Positions 26,279 to 34,746 of a DNA stretch of 64,000 nucleotides are shown piece after piece. Positions within the stretch are counted from its first letter, which is position 1. Each line of letters opens with the position of its first letter. The notes below the pieces were generated by a model that made no database searches, was not told where the DNA came from, and saw only the letters and a program-made list of their open reading frames with translations. Origin of the DNA: CAG-557 sp045540315 (GTDB lineage Bacteria; Bacillota; Clostridia; Oscillospirales; Acutalibacteraceae); assembly GCA_045540315.1 (NCBI GenBank), contig JAZQHA010000038.1, positions 42,939 to 106,938 on the forward strand, given 5' to 3'. Made by a program: the position numbers and the translations under genes.

Positions 26279-26352
26279 TGGAGCGGGTGATGGGAATCGA
26301 ACCCACGCGACCAGCTTGGAAGGCTGGAGTTCTACCATTGAACTACACCCGC
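26279..26352 (-). tRNA. tRNA-Gly (anticodon TCC)
   Basis: A 74-base cloverleaf on the minus strand: acceptor GCGGGTG, anticodon loop CTTCCAA between CCAGC / GCTGG (anticodon TCC), T-loop GTTCGATTC, discriminator T and encoded CCA. First gene of the minus-strand tRNA operon. Confidence 0.95.
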
Positions 26353-26370
26353 AAAACACCAACGAAATAT

Positions 26371-26400
26371 ATTTTACCACATCTCTTTCTTGTGAGTCAA
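26371..26400 (-). promoter_or_regulatory. Promoter of the tRNA operon
   Basis: On the minus strand TTGACT (26400-26395), an 18-base spacer and TAAAAT (26376-26371), ending 19 bases before the first tRNA. Confidence 0.7.
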
Positions 26401-26509
26401 GTAATTTTTTTATGTTTTTTTATGGAATTATTTACTTTTTTATAATTTGTGAGTTGGGAATAAATTACAGTGCTCTTGCAGCTTGATGATAACAGAGGTT
26501 GTTCATGGG

Positions 26510-26684
26510 GAGTGCACGATTTGATGTTGTCTTTGAGGCCGGCCGCTCGGGCCGCGAGGCCAACGAAAATAAAAATTTATTTTCGTTGTGGACCAAAGTC
26601 CAACTTTGTTGAACTTTGGTTTGGCCGAATGCCTATGTTGGCATTCGGCGCCTCGCGGCGCGGCGGGATTTGCGTAGGGCACTT
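26510..26684. repeat. Four-way-junction repeat, copy 4 (opposite orientation)
   Basis: Core 26550-26664: GGGCCGCGAGGC with GCCTCGCGGCGC outside, then the arms in the reverse of the usual order: CAACGAAAATAAA with complement, ACCAAAGTCCAAC-ttt-GTTGAACTTTGGT, and GCCGAATGCC with complement. Outer repeats GAGTGCA (26510) and GGCACTT (26678) are imperfect. The element makes up part of the ~600-base gap between tRNA-Gly and dut. Confidence 0.88.
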
Positions 26685-26798
26685 CTTCTCGGTGATTCTT
26701 ATTGTAATATTCAATGAAAAAAGTTAAAATTAAATTTAATTAAAACTTAGAGGAAATCCGACTTCTATTTTTAGAAATACAGTTGTTTTACATCTCAT

Positions 26799-26915
26799 TG
26801 TGGAAAATCCGGTGGAAAAAGTGGAAAAATTCCTGCTTTTCCACTGTGCAAACCTAAGTAAAAGCGCTATGGAATAGACTTTTACTTCGAAATTGTGGAT
26901 TAAACTGTGGAATGT
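26799..26915. promoter_or_regulatory. Cluster of DnaA-box-like TGTGGAWWA sites upstream of dut
   Basis: Six related words lie in ~115 bases: TTGTGGAAAA (26799), GGTGGAAAAA, AGTGGAAAAA, TTTTCCACTG (inverted), TTGTGGATTA (26893) and CTGTGGAATG (26906). The DnaA consensus is TTATCCACA or its complement TGTGGATAA; two of the sites differ by a single base. The same stretch contains the perfect inverted repeat AAGTAAAAG / CTTTTACTT. DnaA binding is inference. Confidence 0.35.
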
Positions 26916-26953
26916 GTGAAAACTTGTCGAATTCTGTTGGAGGATTTGTTGCC

Positions 26954-27397
26954 ATGAATAATAGTATAAAATTTGTTAAAAAAAGAGAAAATGCGGTTGC
27001 GCCGGTGCGTGCAACAAGTGACTCTGCCGGTGTGGACTTGTATGCGTGTATTGAAAAAGACGTTATACTGAAAGCTGGACAATCTCTACTGGTGCCTACG
27101 GGTATTGCTATTGAGTTGCCAAGTAGCGATATGGCTGCATTTATCTTTGCTAGAAGTGGTTTGTCTACTAAATTCGGAGTCGCACTTGCAAATGGCGTAG
27201 GTGTGGTGGATAGTGACTATCGAGGCGAAATTTACGTTGGGTTAAGGAATTTTAGTTCTGAGGATTATACCATTAAGAAAAATGAACGAATTGCTCAGAT
27301 GGTTGTAATGCCAATTTTTGCGTTGCCTTTTGTTGAGGTGGATAAGTTGTCTAGTACTACTCGTGGTGAGGGTGGCTTTGGCTCAACTGGAAGGTAA
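26954..27397 (+). CDS. dut: Deoxyuridine 5'-triphosphate nucleotidohydrolase (dUTPase)
   Basis: A 147-residue trimeric dUTPase that makes dUMP and keeps uracil out of DNA. The five motifs are visible: AGVDLYA (1), RSGLSTKFG (2), GVGVVDSDYRGEIYVGLRN (3), NERIAQMVV (4) and the C-terminal RGEGGFGSTGR (5). ATG 26954 is 10 bases after GGAGG; the frame extends upstream to 26912 without a better start. It stands alone, followed by a GC-rich terminator. Confidence 0.96.
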   Translation: MNNSIKFVKKRENAVAPVRATSDSAGVDLYACIEKDVILKAGQSLLVPTGIAIELPSSDMAAFIFARSGLSTKFGVALANGVGVVDSDYRGEIYVGLRNFSSEDYTIKKNERIAQMVVMPIFALPFVEVDKLSSTTRGEGGFGSTGR

Positions 27398-27435
27398 GAT
27401 AAAGGCGAGTGCAGCCATTGCGATATAGGATGGCT

Positions 27436-27484
27436 GCGCCGCCGCTCCGGTACGATGCAACCTACGCCGGCGGCGCCTTTTTTA
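27436..27484 (+). terminator. Terminator after dut
   Basis: The strong stem GCGCCGCCG / CGGCGGCGC is followed by TTTTTTATTTT. A second, nested possibility pairs GCAGCCAT with ATGGCTGC just upstream. Confidence 0.8.
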
Positions 27485-27570
27485 TTTTGGCTAAATACAA
27501 CTTGATTTGCGGACGGCTGAGCTGTGTTTTTATTAAATTAGCGGATAATTTTTGTGTAAGTACTTTTTTA

Positions 27571-27600
27571 TTGAGAAAAATATCATTACTGTAGTATAAT
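27571..27600 (+). promoter_or_regulatory. Promoter of mreB
   Basis: TTGAGA (27571-27576), 18-base spacer, TATAAT (27595-27600), about 66 bases before the mreB start. Confidence 0.65.
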
Positions 27601-27666
27601 AATGAGAAAATGAAATTTTTGTTTTAATATATTTAGTATTGTGCTTGAAAGGGGCCAAAAGGCAGG

Positions 27667-28674
27667 ATGTTTTCACGAGATATTGGAATAGATTTGGGAA
27701 CTGCTAATACATTGGTGTTTATGAAGGGTAAAGGCATAATTTTACGCGAACCATCTGTGGTTGCTGTGGATGTAAATACAGATACAGTTTTGGCGGTTGG
27801 GTTGCAGGCCAAAGATATGATTGGAAGAACACCTGGTTCAATAGTTGCAGTTAGCCCGTTGAAGGATGGAGTAATTGCTAACTTTGATATTACTGCAACG
27901 ATGCTGAAACATTTTATTCGCAAAACTGTTAGGACCACACTCTTTAGCAAACGCCCTAAAGTTGTTGTATGTATACCCGCTGGAGTTACTGAGGTTGAGA
28001 AGCGCGCCGTTGAAGATGCTACTCGTCAAGCTGGTGCAAGAGATGTTGAGCTGATTGAAGAGCCGATGGCTGCTGCGATTGGTGCGGGACTACCCGTAGC
28101 GGAGCCAACTGGAAGTATGGTTGTAGACATCGGTGGAGGTACCTCCGAGATCGCGGTTATTTCGCTCGGAGATATCGTTACTTCTCAATCTGTGCGTGTC
28201 GCTGGCAACAAGTTCGATGAGGCTATTGTCGCTTATATAAAGAGAAAATATAACCTGCTTATTGGTGAGCGTACTGCTGAAAATATTAAAATTCAGATTG
28301 GTTCGGCTTTTGCCTACGATGGCGAAGGTACTTTGGACATTAAAGGCCGTAACTTGGTCGACGGTTTGCCAAAACATATTGAGATTAATTCTGAAGAAGT
28401 TAGGGAAGCGTTATATGACTCGGTTTGTACCATTATTGATGCTATTAAGGGTACGCTTGAGAAAACGCCTCCAGAGTTGGCGGCAGATATCATTGATCAC
28501 GGTATTATGCTAACTGGTGGTGGCGCTTTGTTACGAGGTTTAGACCAGTTAATTTCGCAACAAACTAGAATCTCGGTGCATGTTGCGGATAATCCTTTGG
28601 ACTGCGTTGCAGACGGTACTGGCAAGCGATTAGATTTGGTTTTGCCAAGAAGTTATTATAGACATAGAAGCTAA
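27667..28674 (+). CDS. mreB: Rod shape-determining protein MreB
   Basis: A 335-residue actin homologue that forms membrane filaments guiding lateral cell-wall synthesis. Phosphate-1 motif DIGIDLGTANTLVF at the N-terminus, the EEPMAAAIGAGLPV block, phosphate-2 DIGGGTSEIAVISLG and the adenosine motif GIMLTGGGALLRGLDQLI. The N-terminus is short and starts straight at the first strand. It heads mreB-mreC-mreD-PBP2, a classic rod-shape operon. Confidence 0.97.
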   Translation: MFSRDIGIDLGTANTLVFMKGKGIILREPSVVAVDVNTDTVLAVGLQAKDMIGRTPGSIVAVSPLKDGVIANFDITATMLKHFIRKTVRTTLFSKRPKVVVCIPAGVTEVEKRAVEDATRQAGARDVELIEEPMAAAIGAGLPVAEPTGSMVVDIGGGTSEIAVISLGDIVTSQSVRVAGNKFDEAIVAYIKRKYNLLIGERTAENIKIQIGSAFAYDGEGTLDIKGRNLVDGLPKHIEINSEEVREALYDSVCTIIDAIKGTLEKTPPELAADIIDHGIMLTGGGALLRGLDQLISQQTRISVHVADNPLDCVADGTGKRLDLVLPRSYYRHRS

Positions 28675-28715
28675 TGAACAGTTTTGGTTCGCATTAGTAG
28701 TATTATTATTATTGG

Positions 28716-28750
28716 AGGCGGGGACTATAATTTGTATGTCTCCGCCTGTT
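28716..28750 (+). terminator. Hairpin between mreB and mreC (attenuator or processing site)
   Basis: AGGCGGGGAC (28716-28725) pairs with GTCTCCGCCT (28738-28747) with one wobble; only a weak T-run (GTTTGATGATT) follows. It could lower expression of mreCD relative to mreB or mark an RNA end. Confidence 0.4.
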
Positions 28751-28802
28751 TGATGATTATTTCCTAATTTGTTTTTGCTTTTTATGAAAAGGAGCGTTGC
28801 TT

Positions 28803-29687
28803 TTGAAAAAATTCTTTAACAGCAATGGATTTAGACTGGGTCTTGCTTGCGTTTTTATTGTGACCGGAGTTTCTATTTTGAGCTTTGTGCCTGGTGCTAA
28901 TTTTCTTCCAGCAATAATTGAGCTTATTTCGACTCCTATGCAAAAACTCTCTGATGACTTGACTGACTCTGCTTTGTCCATTTTGCCTACGCAAAAAAAA
29001 TCCTCGGACGAATACGAGACAGAAATTCAAAAGCTAAAAACAGAACTTAAAAGAATGCGCACTATTTTAGTCGATTATTATGACGTCAAAAGAGAAAACG
29101 CCCAGTATCTGAAATTTTATAACTTTAAAAAGGAAAATAAATCTCTTGACTTTAAAACTGCACAGGTCCTTGCCAGAGACCCGAATGACCCGTTCTTTGG
29201 CTTTACTCTAGATAAGGGTCGAAGTGATGGGCTCTCCATGAATGACCCTGTTATTACAGAAAATGGCCTGATTGGTAGAGTGAGCTCTTTGAAAAACCAT
29301 TCTTGTAAAGTTAAGACGATTTTATCCCCAGAGTATAGAATTGGCGTCGTCGATAAGGTGACTGGAGACAGCGGCGTCATTATTGGGAAAAAATCTTTGG
29401 CGGACGAGAATAAAACTGCGATGATGTATGTCTCCTCACAAAATAAGATGAATTCTGATGATATCGTCGTAACAACTGGTCTTGGAGGCATTTGCCCCAG
29501 AGATTTGCCGGTAGGTATGGTCCGTGAAATTAAAAACGATGACTACGATTCCTCTTTCTATGCTGTAATTGAACCTTTCGACGAGATTAAAGGTATTACC
29601 GATGTTTTCGTTGTGACCGGATTCCAGGGTAAAGGTGATATTTTATCTGAACTTGTACCACAAAAAAGTCAAAAAGGCTTCTCTTAA
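28803..29687 (+). CDS. mreC: Rod shape-determining protein MreC
   Basis: A bitopic protein of ~294 residues linking MreB filaments to periplasmic wall enzymes. One N-terminal membrane helix (~10-30), a coiled coil (EYETEIQKLKTELKRMRT), then the beta-rich MreC domain with ARDPNDPFFGFTLDKGRSDGL, ENGLIGRVSSLKNHSCKV and VVTTGLGGICPRDLPVGMVREI. The start is TTG 28803, 8 bases after AAGGAG; the earlier in-frame TTG at 28797 is too close. Confidence 0.95.
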   Translation: MKKFFNSNGFRLGLACVFIVTGVSILSFVPGANFLPAIIELISTPMQKLSDDLTDSALSILPTQKKSSDEYETEIQKLKTELKRMRTILVDYYDVKRENAQYLKFYNFKKENKSLDFKTAQVLARDPNDPFFGFTLDKGRSDGLSMNDPVITENGLIGRVSSLKNHSCKVKTILSPEYRIGVVDKVTGDSGVIIGKKSLADENKTAMMYVSSQNKMNSDDIVVTTGLGGICPRDLPVGMVREIKNDDYDSSFYAVIEPFDEIKGITDVFVVTGFQGKGDILSELVPQKSQKGFS

Positions 29688-29774
29688 TCCGGGGGCGGCC
29701 GCGCGGCCCCACTATATCGCAGGGGCCGCACTGGCCTTGTTGTGCCTTGCATTCTAACTTGAAAGGAGCCCGCT

Positions 29775-30287
29775 ATGGAGCGCGTCTATAGATATATTCG
29801 CTACCTTGCTTATGCGATTGAAATTTTGGCGTTTTATATTGTTGAGCAAATTCCAAACTTGATTCCTCATATAAATAACGTTCGCCCAGTGATTTTGTTC
29901 CCTATCGCAGCAATGATTGCTTTGTTTGAGGGCTCGAGTGTCGGCTTGATATTCGGCTTTGTTATTGGACTTTTCTTGGACTGTGGCGCGACAGGAAATA
30001 TCGGCTTTTACTCGGTGGCTATAACGTGCTTGAGCTTCTTAGTTGGCGCTGCAGCAGAGAAAATTATTAACTTTAACCTGGTTACTTCAGTGGCTATCGC
30101 CGTGGCGTTTACATTTGCTGTTTATGGCTTGCATTTTATCTTCGAGTTTATACTTAGAGGATATGCCGATGCGCTCTATACGCTAGGAAATCATTATGTG
30201 ATAGGCTTTTTATATACGTCGCTCTTGACGCCATTTGTTTATTTCTTTAACAGGGCCTTTGCGATGACCATACGTGAACGAGAATAA
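29775..30287 (+). CDS. mreD: Rod shape-determining protein MreD
   Basis: A 170-residue integral membrane protein with five or six hydrophobic segments, carrying the MreD hallmark of an early charged/aromatic region and the GLIFGFVIGLFLDCGATGNIGFYS segment, which matches the family's G-x-x-G-x-x-x-D-x-x block. RBS AAAGGAG precedes ATG 29775. The 87-base gap after mreC holds a GC-rich palindromic stretch (about 29691-29740). Confidence 0.9.
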   Translation: MERVYRYIRYLAYAIEILAFYIVEQIPNLIPHINNVRPVILFPIAAMIALFEGSSVGLIFGFVIGLFLDCGATGNIGFYSVAITCLSFLVGAAAEKIINFNLVTSVAIAVAFTFAVYGLHFIFEFILRGYADALYTLGNHYVIGFLYTSLLTPFVYFFNRAFAMTIRERE

Positions 30288-30327
30288 ATGTGACTTGTTG
30301 ACTCTATGCTAAAGGGTGGTGACTAAA

Positions 30328-32331
30328 GTGGTTAAAATGAAATTTAAGGGTAACGCAAGATATGCCTTTTGCTTTTTGCTTATTATCTCGGTTTTTTCGG
30401 CCTATATTGTACGACTTGCGGATTGGCAAATTGTTAACGGCGAAATGTATCGGGAACGTGCCAATAGAAGTAGTATTTATAGGAATAAGACCGACGCCTT
30501 GCGTGGAGAAATCCTAGATATAAACGGTGTGGGCCTTATGGAGAATGTTACGGGCTACAAAATTATGTTCGACCGTTATGCCTTGGAAACAGATAAGGAA
30601 AATTCCACTATCTTAGAGTTAATTAATTTGATGAAACTCAAAAACGAACCGTTTATCGATGAGTTGCCTATAGTTTTGACCGGAAAAGATTACTTTGAGT
30701 TCGTTGAGGGAAAAGAAAAAGAAGTTAAAGCCCTAAAAGGTAAAGATAGACTTAACTTGAATGAGTACTCGACGGCCAATGAGTGTATGGCTAAGTTGGT
30801 GCAAAAGTATAACTGCGAAAACTACGATGCCAAAACTAGACGAGATATCGTCAGTGTAAAATACAATATGGCGGTGAATGGCTACTACGACTCGATGGCT
30901 AGCTCGTACACCTTTGCAGATAACATTAGTCCGGAACTTGTGATGATTGTCTCGGAGAAGTTTCAGGATAATGCTGGCGTTCGTATTGGCTTGTCGGCAA
31001 GAAGACAACCTGTAAATTCAGACTTGGCACCACATATTGTTGGTTACGCGGGGAAAATCTCGGAAGAACAATATGAAAGACTTAAAGACAAGGGCTACAC
31101 GCTGGAGGATACCGTAGGGAAAAGCGGCATCGAGGCGGCCTTGGAAGAGTATCTTAGAGGTGTCGCTGGCGAGAAAAAAGTTGAAGTGGCTCGCGATGGG
31201 ACGATTTTACACACGCCAAACGCGAAGGAAGCTAAACTCGGAAATACGGTCTACTTGACGCTGGATGCAAAAGTGCAAAAGGTCGCAAAAGAGTCGCTAG
31301 CTCGCGCTGTTCAATATTCTGGTCAATATGACTGCGTGTCCGGTGGAGTTGTAGCTTTGCGCATAAAGGATTTCTCAGTTTTGGCGGCGGCTACTTATCC
31401 TAGTTACGATTTAGCTAAGTTGAGTGAGCCTGGATATTATTCTCAGTTGGCGACAAATAAAGCTGCGCCCTTGCTGAATAGGGCTTTTCAGGGCGCTTCG
31501 GCACCAGGTTCTATCTTTAAACCGGTTGTGGCCTGTGGTGCGCTCGAGGAAGGCGTGTTGACGCCTGAAGATAAAATTCGATGCGTTGGTATTTATAATT
31601 ATCCGGGACATAACTTTACAACAAAATGCTTGGGTGTGCATAGGGATGCGCAACTAAATTACGCGATGGCGAAGTCTTGCAACGTGTACTTCTCAGAAGT
31701 CGGTCGACGCCTAGGTATCGAGAATATGAATCTTTATTGTAGACGGTTTGGCTTGGGTGTGAAGACCGGTATCGAATTGGCAGAGACCGCTGGAGTTTTG
31801 GCGGGCCCGGAATATAGTAAGTCGATTGGTACTAGATGGAGTGATTTGGTTACGATAAAGGCGGCGATTGGTCAGTCGGATAACCAATTTTCTCCGCTGC
31901 AGCTGGCAACTTATGTGGCAACCATAGCGAATGGCGGTAACAGATACAAGACGCACCTCATTAGAAAAATTACCGACTACCGACGTGAAAATATTGTTAT
32001 GGAGAACAACCCGGATACACCAGAACTCGTGGAGACGGCAGGTGTTTCGGAGGGGAACTTAAATGCCGTAAAGGCCGCTATGCGACAAGTAGTTTTAGGT
32101 GGTACGGCAACTGACTTTAGTAGCTATGGTGTGCCCGTGGCCGCTAAAACCGGTACGGCTCAGACGACAGGCTCTGACCACACGACGTTCATTTGCTTTG
32201 CTCCATATGAAAATCCTGAAATCGCTATTGGCGTCGTTGTAGAGCATGGTGTTCGAGGCATGACGTCCAAAATTGTTGCTAGAGATATTATGGATGCGTA
32301 CTTTTTTAACAAAGAAATCGCTTTGGAATAA
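30328..32331 (+). CDS. Penicillin-binding protein 2 (class B transpeptidase of the elongasome)
   Basis: A ~667-residue membrane-anchored D,D-transpeptidase. A single N-terminal helix (YAFCFLLIISVFSAYIVRL) is followed by the dimerisation domain (ALRGEILDINGVGL) and the transpeptidase domain. Catalytic motifs: SxxK as Ser395-IFK in SAPGSIFKP, SxN as SCN in AKSCNVYF, and KTG in AAKTGTAQTTG. Its place after mreBCD indicates the PBP2/MrdA role in side-wall synthesis with a SEDS partner. Starts at GTG 30316, GTG 30328 and ATG 30337 are all in frame; 30328 fits the AAAGGGTGG spacing best. Confidence 0.93.
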   Translation: MVKMKFKGNARYAFCFLLIISVFSAYIVRLADWQIVNGEMYRERANRSSIYRNKTDALRGEILDINGVGLMENVTGYKIMFDRYALETDKENSTILELINLMKLKNEPFIDELPIVLTGKDYFEFVEGKEKEVKALKGKDRLNLNEYSTANECMAKLVQKYNCENYDAKTRRDIVSVKYNMAVNGYYDSMASSYTFADNISPELVMIVSEKFQDNAGVRIGLSARRQPVNSDLAPHIVGYAGKISEEQYERLKDKGYTLEDTVGKSGIEAALEEYLRGVAGEKKVEVARDGTILHTPNAKEAKLGNTVYLTLDAKVQKVAKESLARAVQYSGQYDCVSGGVVALRIKDFSVLAAATYPSYDLAKLSEPGYYSQLATNKAAPLLNRAFQGASAPGSIFKPVVACGALEEGVLTPEDKIRCVGIYNYPGHNFTTKCLGVHRDAQLNYAMAKSCNVYFSEVGRRLGIENMNLYCRRFGLGVKTGIELAETAGVLAGPEYSKSIGTRWSDLVTIKAAIGQSDNQFSPLQLATYVATIANGGNRYKTHLIRKITDYRRENIVMENNPDTPELVETAGVSEGNLNAVKAAMRQVVLGGTATDFSSYGVPVAAKTGTAQTTGSDHTTFICFAPYENPEIAIGVVVEHGVRGMTSKIVARDIMDAYFFNKEIALE

Positions 32332-32464
32332 AATTTGCAAAAAAATAGTTGCAATTTTAAACTCGGAAATTGTATAATTATTTTGTTGGCTGTAAATTTC
32401 TGTATAAAATATGTTTACTCTCTTTCTACTCAGTTTTATTTATACCTTTTAAGAGAAAAATATA

Positions 32465-32493
32465 TTGAAATTTGTTTTTTAGCATGATATAAT
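32465..32493 (+). promoter_or_regulatory. Promoter of mgsA
   Basis: TTGAAA (32465-32470), 17-base spacer, perfect TATAAT (32488-32493), 85 bases upstream of the mgsA ATG. Confidence 0.7.
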
Positions 32494-32578
32494 GTATGAG
32501 TGAAACTTATGAACTCAATATATTGGGCTTTTAAGATATATTGGATCTTGTATGTTTATCTGTGTAGGAGTGTTTTTT

Positions 32579-32983
32579 ATGAATATCGCGCTTATTGCTC
32601 ATGATGCAAAAAAAGAACTAATGGTACAATTCTGTATTGCTTATTCTGGAATACTCAATAAGCATAAACTTTGTGGTACCGGTACTACCGGAAAGGTCGT
32701 TTCGGGTGCTACTGGCCTTAAAGTGCAAAGATTTTTAGGCGGCGATCACGGCGGTATGCAACAAGTTGCAGCTAGAATAGCTTGTAATGAAATTGATATG
32801 GTGCTGTTTTTTAGAGACCCTATGGGCAACGACGTTTTCGACTCGAATGACGTCAATTTGCTCAGGTTGTGCGATATGCATGGAATCCCTGTTGCTACTA
32901 ATATCGCTACCGCTGAGGTTCTTATCCATGGACTCGATAGAGGAGACCTTGAGTGGAGAAATGTCGTTAGTCCGCACAATTAG
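32579..32983 (+). CDS. mgsA: Methylglyoxal synthase
   Basis: A 134-residue enzyme converting dihydroxyacetone phosphate to methylglyoxal, a bypass that frees phosphate when glycolysis is unbalanced. Motifs: MNIALIAHDAKKELM, the phosphate-binding GTGTTGK, GGDHGGMQQ with a catalytic Asp, and LFFRDPMGND with the second conserved Asp. ATG 32579 follows TAGGAG; the longer frame from 32552 includes the RBS. A single-gene unit with its own promoter and terminator. Confidence 0.96.
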   Translation: MNIALIAHDAKKELMVQFCIAYSGILNKHKLCGTGTTGKVVSGATGLKVQRFLGGDHGGMQQVAARIACNEIDMVLFFRDPMGNDVFDSNDVNLLRLCDMHGIPVATNIATAEVLIHGLDRGDLEWRNVVSPHN

Positions 32984-33006
32984 TTTCTAAATTTACATAT
33001 CGCTTT

Positions 33007-33039
33007 AACCGACAAGCTTTATTTTGTCGGTTATTTTTT
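33007..33039 (+). terminator. Terminator after mgsA
   Basis: AACCGACAA / TTGTCGGTT perfect 9-bp stem, followed by ATTTTTT. Confidence 0.85.
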
Positions 33040-33051
33040 ACTATATGCGAA

Positions 33052-33244
33052 AGTGCCCCTTTTCTAATTACCATGCAACATCTCAATCTAGGGCGGCGCC
33101 GCGAGGCGCCAAAAGCCCCCAAAAAGGGCTTTCGGCTATTCCAAAGCATAGCTTTGGAACACAACGAAAATAAAATTTTATTTTCGTTGGCCTCGCGGCC
33201 GCGATGGCTATGGGAAGAAGATGGCCATAATCTTAAAAGGGGCC
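33052..33244. repeat. Four-way-junction repeat, copy 5
   Basis: Core 33094-33204: outer stem GGCGCCGCGAGGC / GCCTCGCGGCC; arms CAAAAGCCC/GGGCTTTCG, TTCCAAAGC-ata-GCTTTGGAA and AACGAAAATAAAA with complement. The flanks AGTGCCCCTTTT (33052) and AAAAGGGGCC (33235) are an extended outer inverted repeat. It fills most of the mgsA-hisS gap. Confidence 0.88.
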
Positions 33245-33275
33245 TTTCTACCTATTTTTCAAAGGAGTTTGCTAT

Positions 33276-34583
33276 ATGAATTTACTAACAAAGGCCGTCC
33301 GCGGTACACAGGATATTTTACCGGCAGAAAGCTATAAGTGGCGCTTCTTGGAAGACATTATGATGAATGAGGCAAAAGTGTACGGCTTTAGAGAGCTTAG
33401 AACCCCGGTATTTGAGCATACGGAGCTTTTTGATCGAGGTGTCGGTGACGATACGGATGTTGTTCAAAAAGAAATGTATACCTTCGATGACAAGGGTGGC
33501 CGGTCTCTAACTTTAAAACCTGAGGGTACTGTCGCAGCAGTTCGCGCGATGCTCGAACATGGCCTTTTTAATGAGGCGCTCCCTGTGAAAATGGCCTACG
33601 TTACCCCTTGTTATCGCTATGAAAAACCACAATCTGGCCGCTATAGAGAGTTTCATCAGTTTGGAGTTGAGTTGTTTGGTGCGCCTTCTGCTGCTGCCGA
33701 CGCTGAAATCATTTGTTTGGCGACGACTTTATTTGAGCGTTTGGGAATTTCAAATTTGTCACTCGAGATTAATTCGATTGGCTGTCCAGCTTGTAGGAAA
33801 AATTATCAGAGTGCGCTGAAAAAGTATTTCTCGGAAAGAAAAGACGCCTTATGTAAAACTTGCATTGAGCGTCTTGAAAGAAATCCAATGCGTATCGTCG
33901 ATTGTAAGAACTCGGCTTGCCAGGAAATTGCAAAAGATGCGCCGAATATTACGGACTTTCTGTGCGACGAGTGTGAGACCCATTTTGATGAGGTTCAGCG
34001 TTATTTGAAAAGCGCTAATATCGAGTTTAAACTGAATCCGAAAATTGTGCGCGGACTCGATTATTATACAAAAACTGTGTTTGAGTTTGTCTCTAGCGAT
34101 GATGTCGATAGAGGTCTTGTTTGTGGCGGTGGTGGACGCTACGATGGCTTGGTTGAGGAAATTGGTGGCCCTTCGATGCCTGCTGTTGGCTTTGGTATCG
34201 GTGTGGAGCGTTTGTTGCTCTTAATGGAGACTCAGAATATTGAAATCCCTCAGCCTGCTAGCTGTGACTTATTTATCGCGGCGGTTGATAAAATCTCTTA
34301 TGCTCGCGCTTTTGAATTTGCCAAAGTTTTGCGTGAGGCTTCATTCTACGTCGAGATGGATGTTGTTGGGCGAGGACTTAAAGCACAACTTAAATATGCT
34401 GACAAAATCTCTGCAAAGTTTTGTTTAGTCCTTGGCGCGGCAGAATTGACGTCAAAAAAAGCTGAGCTTAAAAATATGACAACTGGAGAAAAGCTTACAC
34501 TTCGTTTAGATGAGAATTTTCTCTCGGACTTTGTTTTAGCGCAGGCTAGTTGCGAGTTGAATGAGTTAGGTTTGTCTAAGTAG
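33276..34583 (+). CDS. hisS: Histidyl-tRNA synthetase
   Basis: A 435-residue class II synthetase. N-terminal AVRGTQDILP, motif 2 around YVTPCYRYEKPQSGRYREFHQFGVE, the histidine-specific RGLDYYTKTVFEF box, and motif 3 GFGIGVERLLLLM. A cysteine-rich insertion (CPACRKNY, CKTCIERL, CKNSAC, CDEC) resembles the zinc-knob HisRS variants seen in Clostridia. RBS AAAGGAG precedes ATG 33276. No T-box leader is visible. Confidence 0.96.
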   Translation: MNLLTKAVRGTQDILPAESYKWRFLEDIMMNEAKVYGFRELRTPVFEHTELFDRGVGDDTDVVQKEMYTFDDKGGRSLTLKPEGTVAAVRAMLEHGLFNEALPVKMAYVTPCYRYEKPQSGRYREFHQFGVELFGAPSAAADAEIICLATTLFERLGISNLSLEINSIGCPACRKNYQSALKKYFSERKDALCKTCIERLERNPMRIVDCKNSACQEIAKDAPNITDFLCDECETHFDEVQRYLKSANIEFKLNPKIVRGLDYYTKTVFEFVSSDDVDRGLVCGGGGRYDGLVEEIGGPSMPAVGFGIGVERLLLLMETQNIEIPQPASCDLFIAAVDKISYARAFEFAKVLREASFYVEMDVVGRGLKAQLKYADKISAKFCLVLGAAELTSKKAELKNMTTGEKLTLRLDENFLSDFVLAQASCELNELGLSK

Positions 34584-34608
34584 ATTTTGATGTAAGCTAA
34601 GGTCGGGC

Positions 34609-34692
34609 GGGGCGGTCCCAAACTTTTTTATAAAAAAGTTTGAAGCCAAACAAGAATTGTTTGGCTTGCAACCGGAGGTTGCGGACCGCCCC
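34609..34692. repeat. Variant three-hairpin palindrome with a different outer stem (subfamily C)
   Basis: Outer stem GGGGCGGTCC / GGACCGCCCC (34609-34618 / 34683-34692) encloses CAAACTTTTTTA with complement, AGCCAAACAA-gaa-TTGTTTGGCT and GCAACC-gga-GGTTGC. It has the same architecture as the GGCCGCGAGGC family but unrelated sequence. A further copy of the stem half, GGGACCGCCCC, lies at 35026-35036 beyond the small minus-strand gene. Confidence 0.8.
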
Positions 34693-34746
34693 TGATTTTG
34701 GGAAAAGCTGTGACGATTATAACATATATTGCAAAATGGGTGGTGG

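Noticed and set aside
26041..26445. Open frame of 134 codons on the plus strand across the tRNA cluster
   Set aside because: It is the antisense of five tRNA genes (the typical RQKGLEPLTY and MGIEPTRPAWKAG artefact phrases) and has no ribosome binding site.
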